This document shows, one piece after another, positions 1 through 8,339 of a stretch of 64,000 nucleotides of DNA. The stretch comes from DAOPZC01 sp035353175 (GTDB lineage: Bacteria > Verrucomicrobiota > Kiritimatiellia > RFP12 > UBA1067), in contig DAOPZC010000008.1 of assembly GCA_035353175.1 (NCBI GenBank), forward strand, positions 1-64,000, read 5' to 3'. The notes under the pieces are model-generated. The model ran no database searches, was not told the origin of the DNA, and worked only from the letters and a program-made list of their open reading frames with translations. Position numbers and translations under genes: made by a program. Position 1 is the first letter of the stretch; each line of letters starts with the position of its first letter.

Positions 1-1
1 T

Positions 2-70
2 GCAGCCGGAACTGCCACTGTTCGCTTCAGGCTGAAAAATGGGGTAAGTCCACAACCAAAAGACCGTTGA
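2..70 (+). other. possible 3' end of an upstream gene
   Basis: From the window edge, the frame starting at base 2 stays open to a TGA at 68-70 and encodes a beta-strand-like stretch beginning AAGTATVRFRLKNG. It could be the last residues of a secreted or carbohydrate-binding protein. A second short open frame (48-143, no ATG start, ending in LMGQK) follows in another register. Neither can be assigned, and the region may simply be non-coding leader for the next gene. Confidence 0.25.
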
Positions 71-166
71 CGGATTGATCGCGGAGCGCGATTATGAAGA
101 GCTGGATTTGCTCATCGTCAATGCGTTGATGGGACAAAAGTAACGGGCGGATCGGGAGGCGTGAGA

Positions 167-1549
167 ATGAGTGCTTTGAACAGACGGCAGTTTGTGGCCG
201 CGTCGGCCATCGGCGCGGCAGGTTTCTTCACGGGATGCGCGTGCGTGCCGGGCAGGCGGGCCTCGCCGAACAGTAAGGTGGCTCATGCCTGCATCGGCGT
301 CGGCGGCATGGGGTACAACGACCTGACGAATTACAAGTCGCATGCGCGCACCGAGATCGTGGCGATCTGCGACGTGGATAAAAACCATTTGGACAAGGCG
401 GCGGCGCTGGTGCCGGACGCCCGCCGTTACACAGACTGGCGCGAGATGCTGGCCAAGGAGGGTGACAAGATCGACTCGGTCAACGCGTCGGTGCCTGACC
501 ATATGCATGCGTTGATCGCGACGAAGGCGCTGGAGGCGGGTAAGCACGTCTACTGTCAAAAACCGCTCTGCCACGACGTGGCCGAGTGCCGCGCGCTGGC
601 GAAGGCCGCCAAGCGCTCGGGGCTGGTCACGCAGCTCGGCACGCAGTTCGCTTCGGGTGCGGGCGACCTGATGGGCGTCCAGATCCTGCGCTCGGGGGTG
701 CTTGGCGCGGTCAAAAAGGTTATTCTCTGCTCCAATCGCCCGGGCGCGATCGACACGTACCGGCTGGTGGGGCCGCGGCCGGCCAAAGGCGAGCCCGCGC
801 CCGCGACGCTGGCATGGGACCTGTGGCTGGGTACTGCGCCGGAGCGCGAGTATGCACCCGGAATCTATCATCCGACCAAATGGCGGGCGTGGCAGGATTT
901 CGGAACCGGCTGGTCGGGCGATATCGGCTGCCACATTTTCGACGCGGTCTGGAAAGGGCTCGACTTGGGCAAGACCGCGCCGCTGACCGTCACCGCCGAA
1001 GTGCAGGAGTCGTGGAAGAAGGACCCGGCGCGGCGAGCAGACGTGTGGCCGCAGAGCGACCACATCACGTGGACCTTCCCCGGCAGTAAAATCAGCGGCG
1101 GCAAGGAATTTACGATGGAGTGGTTCGACGGGCTGATCTTCCCGCCTGAAGAGGCGCAGGCTCTTTCGCGCGAGGCAGGCTTCAGCGAATATCCGGCCGA
1201 GTCATCGCTGGTCATCGGCACCGAGGGGGCCATGCTGCTGCCGCACCAGGCCGGGCCGGTCTTGCTGCCCAAGGCGAAGTTCGCCAGCTACGAGCGGCCG
1301 AAAGTTCCCCGGAGAAACCATTACCATCACTTCCTCGACGCGATCCTCGGCGGCGAGATGTGCGAGTCGCATTTCGAGCAGACGGGCCCGATGGCCGAAA
1401 CGATCATCCTCGGCACGGTGGCGATCCGGGTTCCGGACACGGTGCTGACGTGGGATGCGCGGAAGCTCCAGATCACGAACTCCGAGGCCGCGAACAAGCT
1501 GCTGCGCCGCACGTATCGGCCAGGGTGGGAAGTTCCTGTCGCCATCTGA
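167..1549 (+). CDS. Tat-exported Gfo/Idh/MocA-family oxidoreductase
   Basis: Predicted NAD(P)-dependent sugar or polyol dehydrogenase, exported folded by the Tat system. The N-terminus LNRRQFVAASAIGAAGFF is a classic twin-arginine signal, followed by a Cys-containing stretch (FFTGCAC) that could also be a lipobox. The Rossmann part has VGGMGYND, AICDVDKNH and PDHMHALIATKALEAGKHVYCQKP. The usual family motif EKP reads QKP here. The ATG at 167 is chosen over an in-frame GTG at 161 because GGGAGGC at 154-160 is well spaced for it. A perfect hairpin terminator follows, so the transcript probably ends here. A paralogue lies at 43931. The substrate cannot be read from sequence; many exported homologues are annotated only as oxidoreductases. 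Confidence 0.9.
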   Translation: MSALNRRQFVAASAIGAAGFFTGCACVPGRRASPNSKVAHACIGVGGMGYNDLTNYKSHARTEIVAICDVDKNHLDKAAALVPDARRYTDWREMLAKEGDKIDSVNASVPDHMHALIATKALEAGKHVYCQKPLCHDVAECRALAKAAKRSGLVTQLGTQFASGAGDLMGVQILRSGVLGAVKKVILCSNRPGAIDTYRLVGPRPAKGEPAPATLAWDLWLGTAPEREYAPGIYHPTKWRAWQDFGTGWSGDIGCHIFDAVWKGLDLGKTAPLTVTAEVQESWKKDPARRADVWPQSDHITWTFPGSKISGGKEFTMEWFDGLIFPPEEAQALSREAGFSEYPAESSLVIGTEGAMLLPHQAGPVLLPKAKFASYERPKVPRRNHYHHFLDAILGGEMCESHFEQTGPMAETIILGTVAIRVPDTVLTWDARKLQITNSEAANKLLRRTYRPGWEVPVAI

Positions 1550-1587
1550 CCGGGCTTTTCCAATCTGACCACGCAGTTCGCTTCACG

Positions 1588-1633
1588 CAGGGCCTGGAAC
1601 CGGCAGTTTCGCTGTTCCAGGCCCTGTTTTTTT
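1588..1633 (+). terminator. Rho-independent terminator
   Basis: A 13-bp perfect stem (CAGGGCCTGGAAC at 1588-1600 with its complement at 1614-1626) and a 13-nt loop are followed directly by seven T residues (1627-1633). This is the clearest intrinsic terminator in the window. It separates the oxidoreductase from the next gene. Confidence 0.92.
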
Positions 1634-1749
1634 GTGCGTTGCCGGAATAATATCCTCGTCGCGTGCGTCTCGAATGGCGTACCCTAATGCGTATTAATTA
1701 TTCATGGGCACGTCAGCTCGGAGGAGCCATGCGTGGGGATAGAAACAGT

Positions 1750-3657
1750 ATGAATCGGCCGGGCGCGTTGGCATTCTTGCTCTTGGCTCTCGGATGTCAA
1801 ATCGTGCGGGGCACCGTCATTCTCGTTGAGGCCGAGGGCTTCGCCGATCGGGGCGGCTGGGCCATCGACCAGCAATCCATGGACCAGATGGGGTCACCTT
1901 ATCTGCTCGCGCACGGCTTGGGGGTGCCGGTGGCAGATGCCACGGCGACGGTTGCGATTCCGAAGCGGGGCGGCTACCGCGTGTGGGTCCGCACGCGGGA
2001 CTGGGTGGCGGCGTGGAAGGCTCCCGGGTCACCCGGAAGATTCCGGCTGGCCGTCAACGGGCGCGTGCTCGATACGCTGTTCGGCACGGAGGGCGCCGCA
2101 TGGCACTGGCAATCGGGCGGCCAGGTCGATCTGCCCGCCGGTTCCGTCAAATTGGCGTTGCATGATCTGACCGGATTCGACGGCCGCTGCGACGCTGTCC
2201 TGCTGGCCGACGATGACGGCTTTCAGCCGCCTAACGAGGGAACGGCCCTGGAGACGTTCCGGCGTCAGGCGTTGGGACTTCCTGACGTGCCGGTGGAGGC
2301 CGGTGAGTACGACTTGGTGGTGGGCGGAGGTGTGGCCGGTTGTTGTGCGGCGGTCAGCGCGGCGCGTCTGGGCTGCAAGGTCGCCCTTGTGCATGACCGG
2401 CTTGTGCTGGGCGGAAACAACAGCTCGGAAACGCGCGTCGGACTTTCGGGGCTGATCCACCAGCCGCCGTATCCGCGGCTCGGTGATCTGGTGGATGAGG
2501 TCGGCCCGATCGGGCACTGGAACCTCCACGACGCAAAACTCCAGCCCGATCTGCCGCGCAGTCAAGAGGTGCTCGCCGTCATCGCGCGGCACCCCGAGAA
2601 GAAACAGCACAATGCGGGCGTGGCCAGCAACTATGGCGACAGTCAAAAATTGCGTGTCGTGCGGGCCGAGAAAAACCTGCATCTTTTTCTGGCGACACGC
2701 ATCATCAAGGCCGAGAAGAACGGTGCCCGCATTACGGCGGTCGTGGGCCGTGACGTCGTGACGGGACGCGACACGCGGTTTCGCGGAAAAATATTCGCAG
2801 ACTGTACCGGGGACGGCTGTGTCGGCTTTCTGGCCGGCGCCGATTACCGCACCGGGCGCGAGGCGAAGCGGGTGACCGGCGAGGCGCTTGCTCCGGAACA
2901 GGCGGACGCGCTGATGATGGGGGTGTCGGTGCAATGGTATTCGGACTTCGAGGAAAAGGCTTCGGCTTTTCCCGAATGCCCTTGGGCGCTGCCGTTCACG
3001 GATGCGACGGCACAGGCGCTGACGCGCGGCGATTGGGATTGGGAGGCCGGCATGACCCTCGATTCGGTGCGAGACATCGAACAGATCAGGGACCTTGCTT
3101 TGCGGGCTACCTTCGGCAACTGGGCATTTCTCAAAAACCGGGCCGGCGATAAGGCCGCCTATGCGAACCGTCGCCTGTCTTGGATCGCTTATATCGGAGG
3201 AAAGCGCGAAAGCCGTCGCTTGTTGGGGAATGTGATTCTTTGCCAGCAGGACATTGAAGAGCAGCGTGCTTATCCCGATGCCTGCGTCACGACGACGTGG
3301 GGACTGGACCTTCACTATCCAAATCCGGAAAACGGCAGGCAATTCCCCGGCTTGGCGTTCCGCTCCGTCGCAAAAATCAAGCCGATCAAGCCCTATGCGA
3401 TTCCGTACCGGTGCCTGTACAGCCGTAATGTCGATAACCTGATGATGGCAGGGCGTGACATCAGCGTGACGCACGTGGCGCTCGGCACGGTGCGGGTGAT
3501 GCGGACGGGCGGCATGATGGGCGAGGTGCTCGGCATGGCCGCTTCACTGTGCACCCGCCACGACACGACGCCGCACGGCGTCTACCTGAATTACCTCGAA
3601 GCGCTTCAGGGGCTCATGTGCGCCGGCGTCGGCGGACGATCCTCGGCCGGCTTGTGA
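1750..3657 (+). CDS. secreted FAD-dependent oxidoreductase with N-terminal beta-sandwich domain
   Basis: A 635-aa protein with signal peptide MNRPGALAFLLLALGC. Residues about 25-160 look like a carbohydrate-binding-type beta-sandwich (EAEGF, GGYRVWVRTRDW, FRLAVNGRVLDT). The flavin domain begins with YDLVVGGGVAGCCAA; the dinucleotide-binding glycines start near residue 192. LGGNNSSETRV follows, and a C-terminal segment (LMMAGRDISVTHVALGTVRVM) matches the FAD_oxidored family (PF12831 type). In-frame ATGs occur at 1663 and 1729, but the start at 1750 gives the clean signal peptide and has GGGG at 1735-1738. Such proteins occur in PVC polysaccharide loci; the substrate is unknown. It probably forms a single-gene unit between the terminator and promoter module A. 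Confidence 0.85.
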   Translation: MNRPGALAFLLLALGCQIVRGTVILVEAEGFADRGGWAIDQQSMDQMGSPYLLAHGLGVPVADATATVAIPKRGGYRVWVRTRDWVAAWKAPGSPGRFRLAVNGRVLDTLFGTEGAAWHWQSGGQVDLPAGSVKLALHDLTGFDGRCDAVLLADDDGFQPPNEGTALETFRRQALGLPDVPVEAGEYDLVVGGGVAGCCAAVSAARLGCKVALVHDRLVLGGNNSSETRVGLSGLIHQPPYPRLGDLVDEVGPIGHWNLHDAKLQPDLPRSQEVLAVIARHPEKKQHNAGVASNYGDSQKLRVVRAEKNLHLFLATRIIKAEKNGARITAVVGRDVVTGRDTRFRGKIFADCTGDGCVGFLAGADYRTGREAKRVTGEALAPEQADALMMGVSVQWYSDFEEKASAFPECPWALPFTDATAQALTRGDWDWEAGMTLDSVRDIEQIRDLALRATFGNWAFLKNRAGDKAAYANRRLSWIAYIGGKRESRRLLGNVILCQQDIEEQRAYPDACVTTTWGLDLHYPNPENGRQFPGLAFRSVAKIKPIKPYAIPYRCLYSRNVDNLMMAGRDISVTHVALGTVRVMRTGGMMGEVLGMAASLCTRHDTTPHGVYLNYLEALQGLMCAGVGGRSSAGL

Positions 3658-3787
3658 GCCGTGCTTGTCCCATGCAAAGGTGTTGATCTGACTCCGCAAC
3701 CGAAAGCGCCGAGAATATGGCGAGCGGGGATGGATTGAAAAGGGGTGCGCACGCGCCGGAATGCGCTCGCTAACTGGGCGATTGCAG

Positions 3788-3852
3788 TTCGCAAAATAGA
3801 GTATCCGGTTCGCATAATGTAGATTGCGTGAAGAGCGGGGCGGCTTTATAGT
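3788..3852 (+). promoter_or_regulatory. 21-bp direct-repeat operator and promoter, module A
   Basis: Repeat 1 TTCGCAAAATAGAG starts at 3788 and repeat 2 TTCGCATAATGTAG at 3809. The -35 is TTGCGT (3824-3829) and the -10 is TATAGT (3847-3852), with a 17-bp spacer. The same geometry recurs at 29185, 34287, 38476, 54225 and 57911. It drives the GH39-like gene at 3908 with a leader of about 50 nt. The layout fits an AraC-type activator bound next to RNA polymerase. Confidence 0.85.
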
Positions 3853-3907
3853 GGGACATATTCGGCGGCAACGTTTCCGCCGTCATCATGAAGGGGGAGG
3901 TTTTATT

Positions 3908-5365
3908 ATGAAGGCAGGGCTGGCGGTGCTGCTTGGGGTTGCGACGGCGGTGTCGGCGCAGGTGATCGATAACACCGATACGCGGGTGCAGACGACACTT
4001 GATCCCGGGATGAGGCGGATCGGCACGCTGAAGCCCAAGAGCGTGCATGAGATCGGGAGCTCTCGCTGGACGTTGGGGTGCGAAACGATCGACCGCGAAT
4101 ATTCCGACTACCATGCCTTCAAAGAGTATCTGCCGGCTCTGGGGATCAAGCGCATCCGCTTGCAGGGCGGATGGGCGCGGACAGAAAAAGACCCCGGCAT
4201 TTATGACTTCGCGTGGCTGGATGGCATCATCGACGACGCCCGTTCGCGCGGCTTGGAAATCTGGCTGGAAACCAGTTACGGCAATCCGGCTTATCCGGGC
4301 GGCGGCGGACGTACGCTGTCGGGAGGGTTCCCGAAGTCGGAGGAAGGCCTCAAGGCATGGGATACGTGGGTCGAAAAGATGGCTGAGCGCTACAAGGACA
4401 AGGTGCGCGACTGGTCGATGTGGAACGAGCCGGACGGCCACAAGGAACACACGCCCGAGCGCGTGACCGAGTTCAACATTCGCACGGCCGAGATCATCAA
4501 GCGCGTCATTCCCGACGCCCGAATCGGCGGTCTGGTCCTGTGTGGGCCGCGGACCGATTATTTTGAGCACTTCGGCAAAACGCTGGCCGAACGCGGCAAG
4601 CAGGATCTCTTCCACTGGGCGGTCTACCATGCGTACGCGAGGAATCCGGATGACCATAACCCGGGCGCGTTGAAAGCCAAAGCGGTGCTGATGAAATACG
4701 CGCCGAAAATGAAGATGTGGCAGGGCGAGTGCGGCACGCAGTCCGAGTGGTGCCCCTCCGGCGCGCTGAGCCGCTACCCGTGGACCGAACTGACGCAGGC
4801 GAAGTGGGACGCGCGCCGCATGTTGGGCGACCTCGGCAATGGCGCCGACTCGGAGGTTTTTACTGCGGCGGACCTCGATTATCGCACAACCTCGTTTCAC
4901 AATGGTCTCGTGCGATACGGTCTGCTCAAGACGGCGGGCGCGACGGAAGGCTTCAAGGTGCTCAAGGTCAAGATGGCTTACTACGCGGTGCAGAACGTGG
5001 TGTCGGTCTTCAACGACGCGCTCGAACTCATTCCCGACTATCCGTGCGAGGTCCAGTGCGCCAAGCCGCTGGCCGTTTACGGACACAAGGATATCGCGAG
5101 TGGACGGCAGGTGTGCGTGTTCTGGGACAAATCGGTCGTGCCGTCGAACAGTTTCGATACGGTGAGCGCCACGCTGACCATCAAGGGCGGTGCCTTTGAA
5201 GACCCTGTCTGGGTGGATACGATCACGGGGGGTATTTATGCGATTCCTAAAGAGAAGATGCTGGCCGGCACGGACAACGTGATTTTCAAGGATATTCCCG
5301 TCTACGACGCCCCGGCTTTTATCACCGACAAGAAAATGCTGTCGATTATGCCGGCCAGCCATTGA
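3908..5365 (+). CDS. secreted clan GH-A glycosidase (GH39-like), paralogue 1
   Basis: A 485-aa retaining beta-glycosidase candidate with signal peptide MKAGLAVLLGVATAVSA. The (beta/alpha)8 barrel shows the acid/base motif WNEP (Glu174) and a likely nucleophile in WQGECG (Glu274), followed by a beta-rich C-terminal region ending DIPVYDAPAFITDKK. Its closest relative in the window is the gene at 51251, which shares LETSYGNP, NIRTAEIIK, DAPAFITDK and VWVDT(I/V)TG; the gene at 29294 is more distant. The ATG at 3908 is preferred because GGGGGAGG lies at 3893-3900 and the signal peptide begins there; the longer frame would run into the -35. Single-gene transcript from module A to the hairpin at 5429. 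Family number is inferred; GH39 is likeliest. Confidence 0.85.
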   Translation: MKAGLAVLLGVATAVSAQVIDNTDTRVQTTLDPGMRRIGTLKPKSVHEIGSSRWTLGCETIDREYSDYHAFKEYLPALGIKRIRLQGGWARTEKDPGIYDFAWLDGIIDDARSRGLEIWLETSYGNPAYPGGGGRTLSGGFPKSEEGLKAWDTWVEKMAERYKDKVRDWSMWNEPDGHKEHTPERVTEFNIRTAEIIKRVIPDARIGGLVLCGPRTDYFEHFGKTLAERGKQDLFHWAVYHAYARNPDDHNPGALKAKAVLMKYAPKMKMWQGECGTQSEWCPSGALSRYPWTELTQAKWDARRMLGDLGNGADSEVFTAADLDYRTTSFHNGLVRYGLLKTAGATEGFKVLKVKMAYYAVQNVVSVFNDALELIPDYPCEVQCAKPLAVYGHKDIASGRQVCVFWDKSVVPSNSFDTVSATLTIKGGAFEDPVWVDTITGGIYAIPKEKMLAGTDNVIFKDIPVYDAPAFITDKKMLSIMPASH

Positions 5366-5428
5366 ACAGCTGCGGCGTTCGCCGGTAGCGGTGCGGGCGT
5401 CCGCGGAGATTTCCTGAAAAGGATTCGT

Positions 5429-5480
5429 GCGGATGGACGGGGCTTCGGTGAGAGCCCTGTTCATCCGCCGTTCATTTTTT
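5429..5480 (+). terminator. probable intrinsic terminator
   Basis: A 16-bp stem (5429-5444 with 5453-5468, including two G-U wobbles) and an 8-nt loop are followed about 6 nt later by six T residues (5475-5480). It lies downstream of the GH39-like gene in a 341-nt non-coding stretch that otherwise holds only the promoter and inverted repeat of the next gene. Confidence 0.7.
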
Positions 5481-5564
5481 CTGGCGCGCTTCTGCTCGGC
5501 ACAGGGGAAAGCGGACGACGGTGACAAGACTTGTCCCTGCGCTCCCATCGGGCCGAACGAACAG

Positions 5565-5597
5565 GCGTTTGGACAAACGCACGATTAATGCTACACT
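5565..5597 (+). promoter_or_regulatory. sigma-70-type promoter with inverted-repeat operator over the -35
   Basis: The -35 is TTGGAC (5569-5574), then a 17-bp spacer and -10 TACACT (5592-5597). The perfect inverted repeat GCGTTT-GGAC-AAACGC at 5565-5580 covers the -35. That position suits a repressor, for example a LacI- or GntR-type protein. It would give a leader of about 100 nt for the gene at 5707. Confidence 0.7.
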
Positions 5598-5706
5598 GAA
5601 ATACACAGTAATTTTGCTGCCGTGCGTTTGAATCGGCGGGCTGTCATGCCGGAAATCGGTAACGCTTTGGCCAAAAAACGAACGAAGCGATGAGAAAGGG
5701 GCGGAT

Positions 5707-7098
5707 GTGAAAATGATGAGGGGGCTTTTTCTGATTGTCTCGGCCGCGCTGTTGACGGGAATGGGAGCGCAGCCTGTGCGCGGGGAGGTGCTCAAGGACG
5801 GGGAGACGATCTGTTTTTTGGGGGACAGCATTACAGCAGGGGGCCGCACTCAGACGATGATCGCCGATTACTATCTGACCCGTTTTCCGGAGCGGACGAT
5901 CCGGTTCGTGAACGCGGGGCGTTCGGGCGATTCTGCCGGCGGTTCGCTCGGCAGGCTGCGGGAGGACGTCATCGACAAGAAGCCGACCTCGGTCACCATC
6001 ATGTTCGGCATGAATGACGTTGGGCGCGGCTATTACGTGGCGTCGCCCTCAGAAATGCAAAAAATGGGACAGAAACAGGCGCTTGACGGCTACAAGGCGA
6101 ATATGGAGAAAGTCATCGCACGCATCCGCGCCGAGGCCGGCGAACCGACGCTATACTTTTTCACCCCTTCGCCGTTCGACCAGACAGTCGTGCTCGACAG
6201 GGACTTCAACCAGCCGGGGTGCAACGACGGCCTTGGGCAATGCGCGGCGATCGTGCGCGAACTGGCGGCGAAGAATAACGGGAACGTGGTGGATTTTCAC
6301 GGGCCGATGACGGCGCTCAATCTGGAGCGGCAGAAGATAGACCCGAAGTGGACCATCGTTGGCGGCGACCGCGTGCATCCGGGCGCGCCCGGGCATTTGA
6401 TGATGGCGTGGTTGTTCCTGAAGGCGCAAGGCGCGCCGGCGGTCGTCTCCAAGATTGCGGTTGCGGTCGACGCGTCGGGCGCGCGCGCAGCGGAGAGCGT
6501 CAACGCCGTGGTGACGGCGGTCGTGAAGACGGACGGCGGCGTGTCGTTCACGGTGCTGGAGAAGGCGTTGCCGTTCCCGGTCGATCCTGCCGCCAAACCG
6601 GTGCTGGAACTTTTGCCGATCGCGGATGATCTGAACCAAGAGCTGCTATCGGTGACCGGCCTTTCAGCGGGACGATATGAGGTAAAAATTGACGGCATGG
6701 CAGTGGGGATGTATGCGTCCGATGAGTTGGCGAAGGGGATCAATCTCGCTTTTAACGAGACGACGGCGCAGGCCAAGCAGGCGCGGCGCGTGGCGCAGCT
6801 TAATGAGCAGCGCCGCAACGCCGAGGCACAGGCGTGCAGCCTGCTGAACACGCGGCGCTGGATGCAGAGCCACTACAAGGTCAGCGTCGATGATCCGGCC
6901 GCCGTGCAGGCTCACTACGACCGCTTTAAGGACAAAACGGAGTATAGCGCCGTAATGGCGCTCAACTATATCAAACAGTGGTCCAAGTACGGTGAACTCC
7001 TCAAGAACGTGGAGGAGTTGGAGAAGAAGGTGTTGGCTGCGCGCGCCCCGGTTTCGCACGCGTACGCGGTCGTGCCCGCCGCGGCGGGCGCGAAGTAG
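5707..7098 (+). CDS. secreted SGNH/GDSL-family hydrolase
   Basis: Predicted carbohydrate esterase of the SGNH superfamily. A signal peptide (MRGLFLIVSAALLTGMGAQPVRG) precedes block I, CFLGDSITAGG, with the nucleophile Ser near residue 41. Block II is the NAGRSGDSAGG region, block III is MFGMNDVG, and block V is GDRVHPGAPGH with the catalytic His. After about residue 240 comes a beta-rich region and then an alpha-helical, Gln/Glu/Arg-rich tail of about 110 residues that has no assigned role. The start may be GTG 5707, or ATG 5713 or 5716, with AAAGGGG at 5695-5701. It is first in a likely operon with 7136 and 8340; the gap to the next gene is 37 nt. Confidence 0.86.
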   Translation: MKMMRGLFLIVSAALLTGMGAQPVRGEVLKDGETICFLGDSITAGGRTQTMIADYYLTRFPERTIRFVNAGRSGDSAGGSLGRLREDVIDKKPTSVTIMFGMNDVGRGYYVASPSEMQKMGQKQALDGYKANMEKVIARIRAEAGEPTLYFFTPSPFDQTVVLDRDFNQPGCNDGLGQCAAIVRELAAKNNGNVVDFHGPMTALNLERQKIDPKWTIVGGDRVHPGAPGHLMMAWLFLKAQGAPAVVSKIAVAVDASGARAAESVNAVVTAVVKTDGGVSFTVLEKALPFPVDPAAKPVLELLPIADDLNQELLSVTGLSAGRYEVKIDGMAVGMYASDELAKGINLAFNETTAQAKQARRVAQLNEQRRNAEAQACSLLNTRRWMQSHYKVSVDDPAAVQAHYDRFKDKTEYSAVMALNYIKQWSKYGELLKNVEELEKKVLAARAPVSHAYAVVPAAAGAK

Positions 7099-7135
7099 GG
7101 CTTTGGAATGAAGCTTTGGGAGTCGGGGGACGGCG

Positions 7136-8338
7136 ATGAATAAGAAAATGATCGTTTCGTGCGCGTGTGCCGCGTTGGGGATTGCAGGCTTTGCGCTGGC
7201 GCAGGAGCCGCTGACAATTCCGGTGGATTCGCCGGCCTTCGTGTTCTCGCCGGGCAACTGGGTGGGCGACGCGGGGCGGGGCGGCAAGATCTTCCGACAG
7301 ACGTGGAATCCCGGAGCGTATTTCCGGGTGACGTGGGAGTCGGACACGACGAACCCGGTGCCGACGCTGCTGCTCGACGTTTCCACGTACGACGGCTCGT
7401 TCAGCCCGCCGGTGCTGGCCTGCAACCTCGACGGCATCTGGACGGCGGACTTGCGCTGCGCGAAAGAGGTGCCCTTGCCCGGCATGGACCCTCAGCGCAA
7501 GACGCACGTGCTGACCGGCTACCTGAAGACCTCGGCACAGGTCAAGCGCTGGGGCACGGAGGGCGCGAGCGGCGCGAACGTCGTGCGCATCAAGGGACTG
7601 CGGGTCGCGGCCGGGAGCACGGCCGGCACGGATGCCGCGCAGCCGAAGTGGGCGCTGATCGTGGGTGACAGCATTACGGAAGGCGTGGGCGCAAACGAGC
7701 TTGAAGGCTACTCGCATCTGGTGGGGCAGGCCTTCCGCTCGCTCGGCTACGAATATGCACTCAGCGCCTGCGGCTGGAGCGGGTGGCTGCACCGCGGCGA
7801 CAATCCGCCCGGCGACGTGCCGGGCTACTATGTGGTCTCGAACGCGGTCGACGGCGCGGGCGGCCAGTATGTCGACGCCCTGAGCCGGTGGAACAAGATC
7901 GACTCGCTGCACTCGCTTCTGGATGCCAACGGCCGTATCAGCGCGACCGGCGGAACCGGTCAGGAGCCTGCGGCGATCCTCGTCAACTACGCCACGAACG
8001 ACGCGATCCACCCGACCAACGCCAGCGACCTGCGGGCGAGCATGGCGCAGGGTCTGGAGGCGCTACGGGAAGCCGCGCCGGGCGCGCACCTCTTCTTCAT
8101 CATTCCCTTCGGCCAGTACCGGTTGGCCGAGATCCGCGCGACGGTCGACGCGTATCGCGCGGCGCATCCGAACGACATAAAGATCACCATCGTCGACCTC
8201 GGATCCGACGCGGCGCGCGCCCTCACGCCCAAGGGCGGTTACTGGGGCGGGCTGCATCCGAATCCCCGCGGGCACGCGACTTTCGCTGCGCAGATCATCG
8301 CCCAAGTGGTGACGGCGCTGAAGCAGGAGGGGCATTGA
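7136..8338 (+). CDS. secreted SGNH esterase with N-terminal domain (CE2-like layout)
   Basis: Signal peptide MNKKMIVSCACAALGIAGFALA, then a beta-rich domain of about 140 residues, then an SGNH domain starting WALIVGDSITEG with Ser179 as likely nucleophile. Block V is GLHPNPRGH near the C-terminus. A jelly-roll domain followed by an SGNH domain is the layout of CE2 acetyl-esterases, but the assignment is by layout only. The ribosome site GGGGGA lies just upstream of the ATG. It is followed one base after its stop by the ATG of the large GH-A gene, so the two are probably translationally coupled. A role in removing acetyl groups before the glycosidase acts is inferred from context. Confidence 0.85.
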   Translation: MNKKMIVSCACAALGIAGFALAQEPLTIPVDSPAFVFSPGNWVGDAGRGGKIFRQTWNPGAYFRVTWESDTTNPVPTLLLDVSTYDGSFSPPVLACNLDGIWTADLRCAKEVPLPGMDPQRKTHVLTGYLKTSAQVKRWGTEGASGANVVRIKGLRVAAGSTAGTDAAQPKWALIVGDSITEGVGANELEGYSHLVGQAFRSLGYEYALSACGWSGWLHRGDNPPGDVPGYYVVSNAVDGAGGQYVDALSRWNKIDSLHSLLDANGRISATGGTGQEPAAILVNYATNDAIHPTNASDLRASMAQGLEALREAAPGAHLFFIIPFGQYRLAEIRATVDAYRAAHPNDIKITIVDLGSDAARALTPKGGYWGGLHPNPRGHATFAAQIIAQVVTALKQEGH

Positions 8339-8339
8339 G

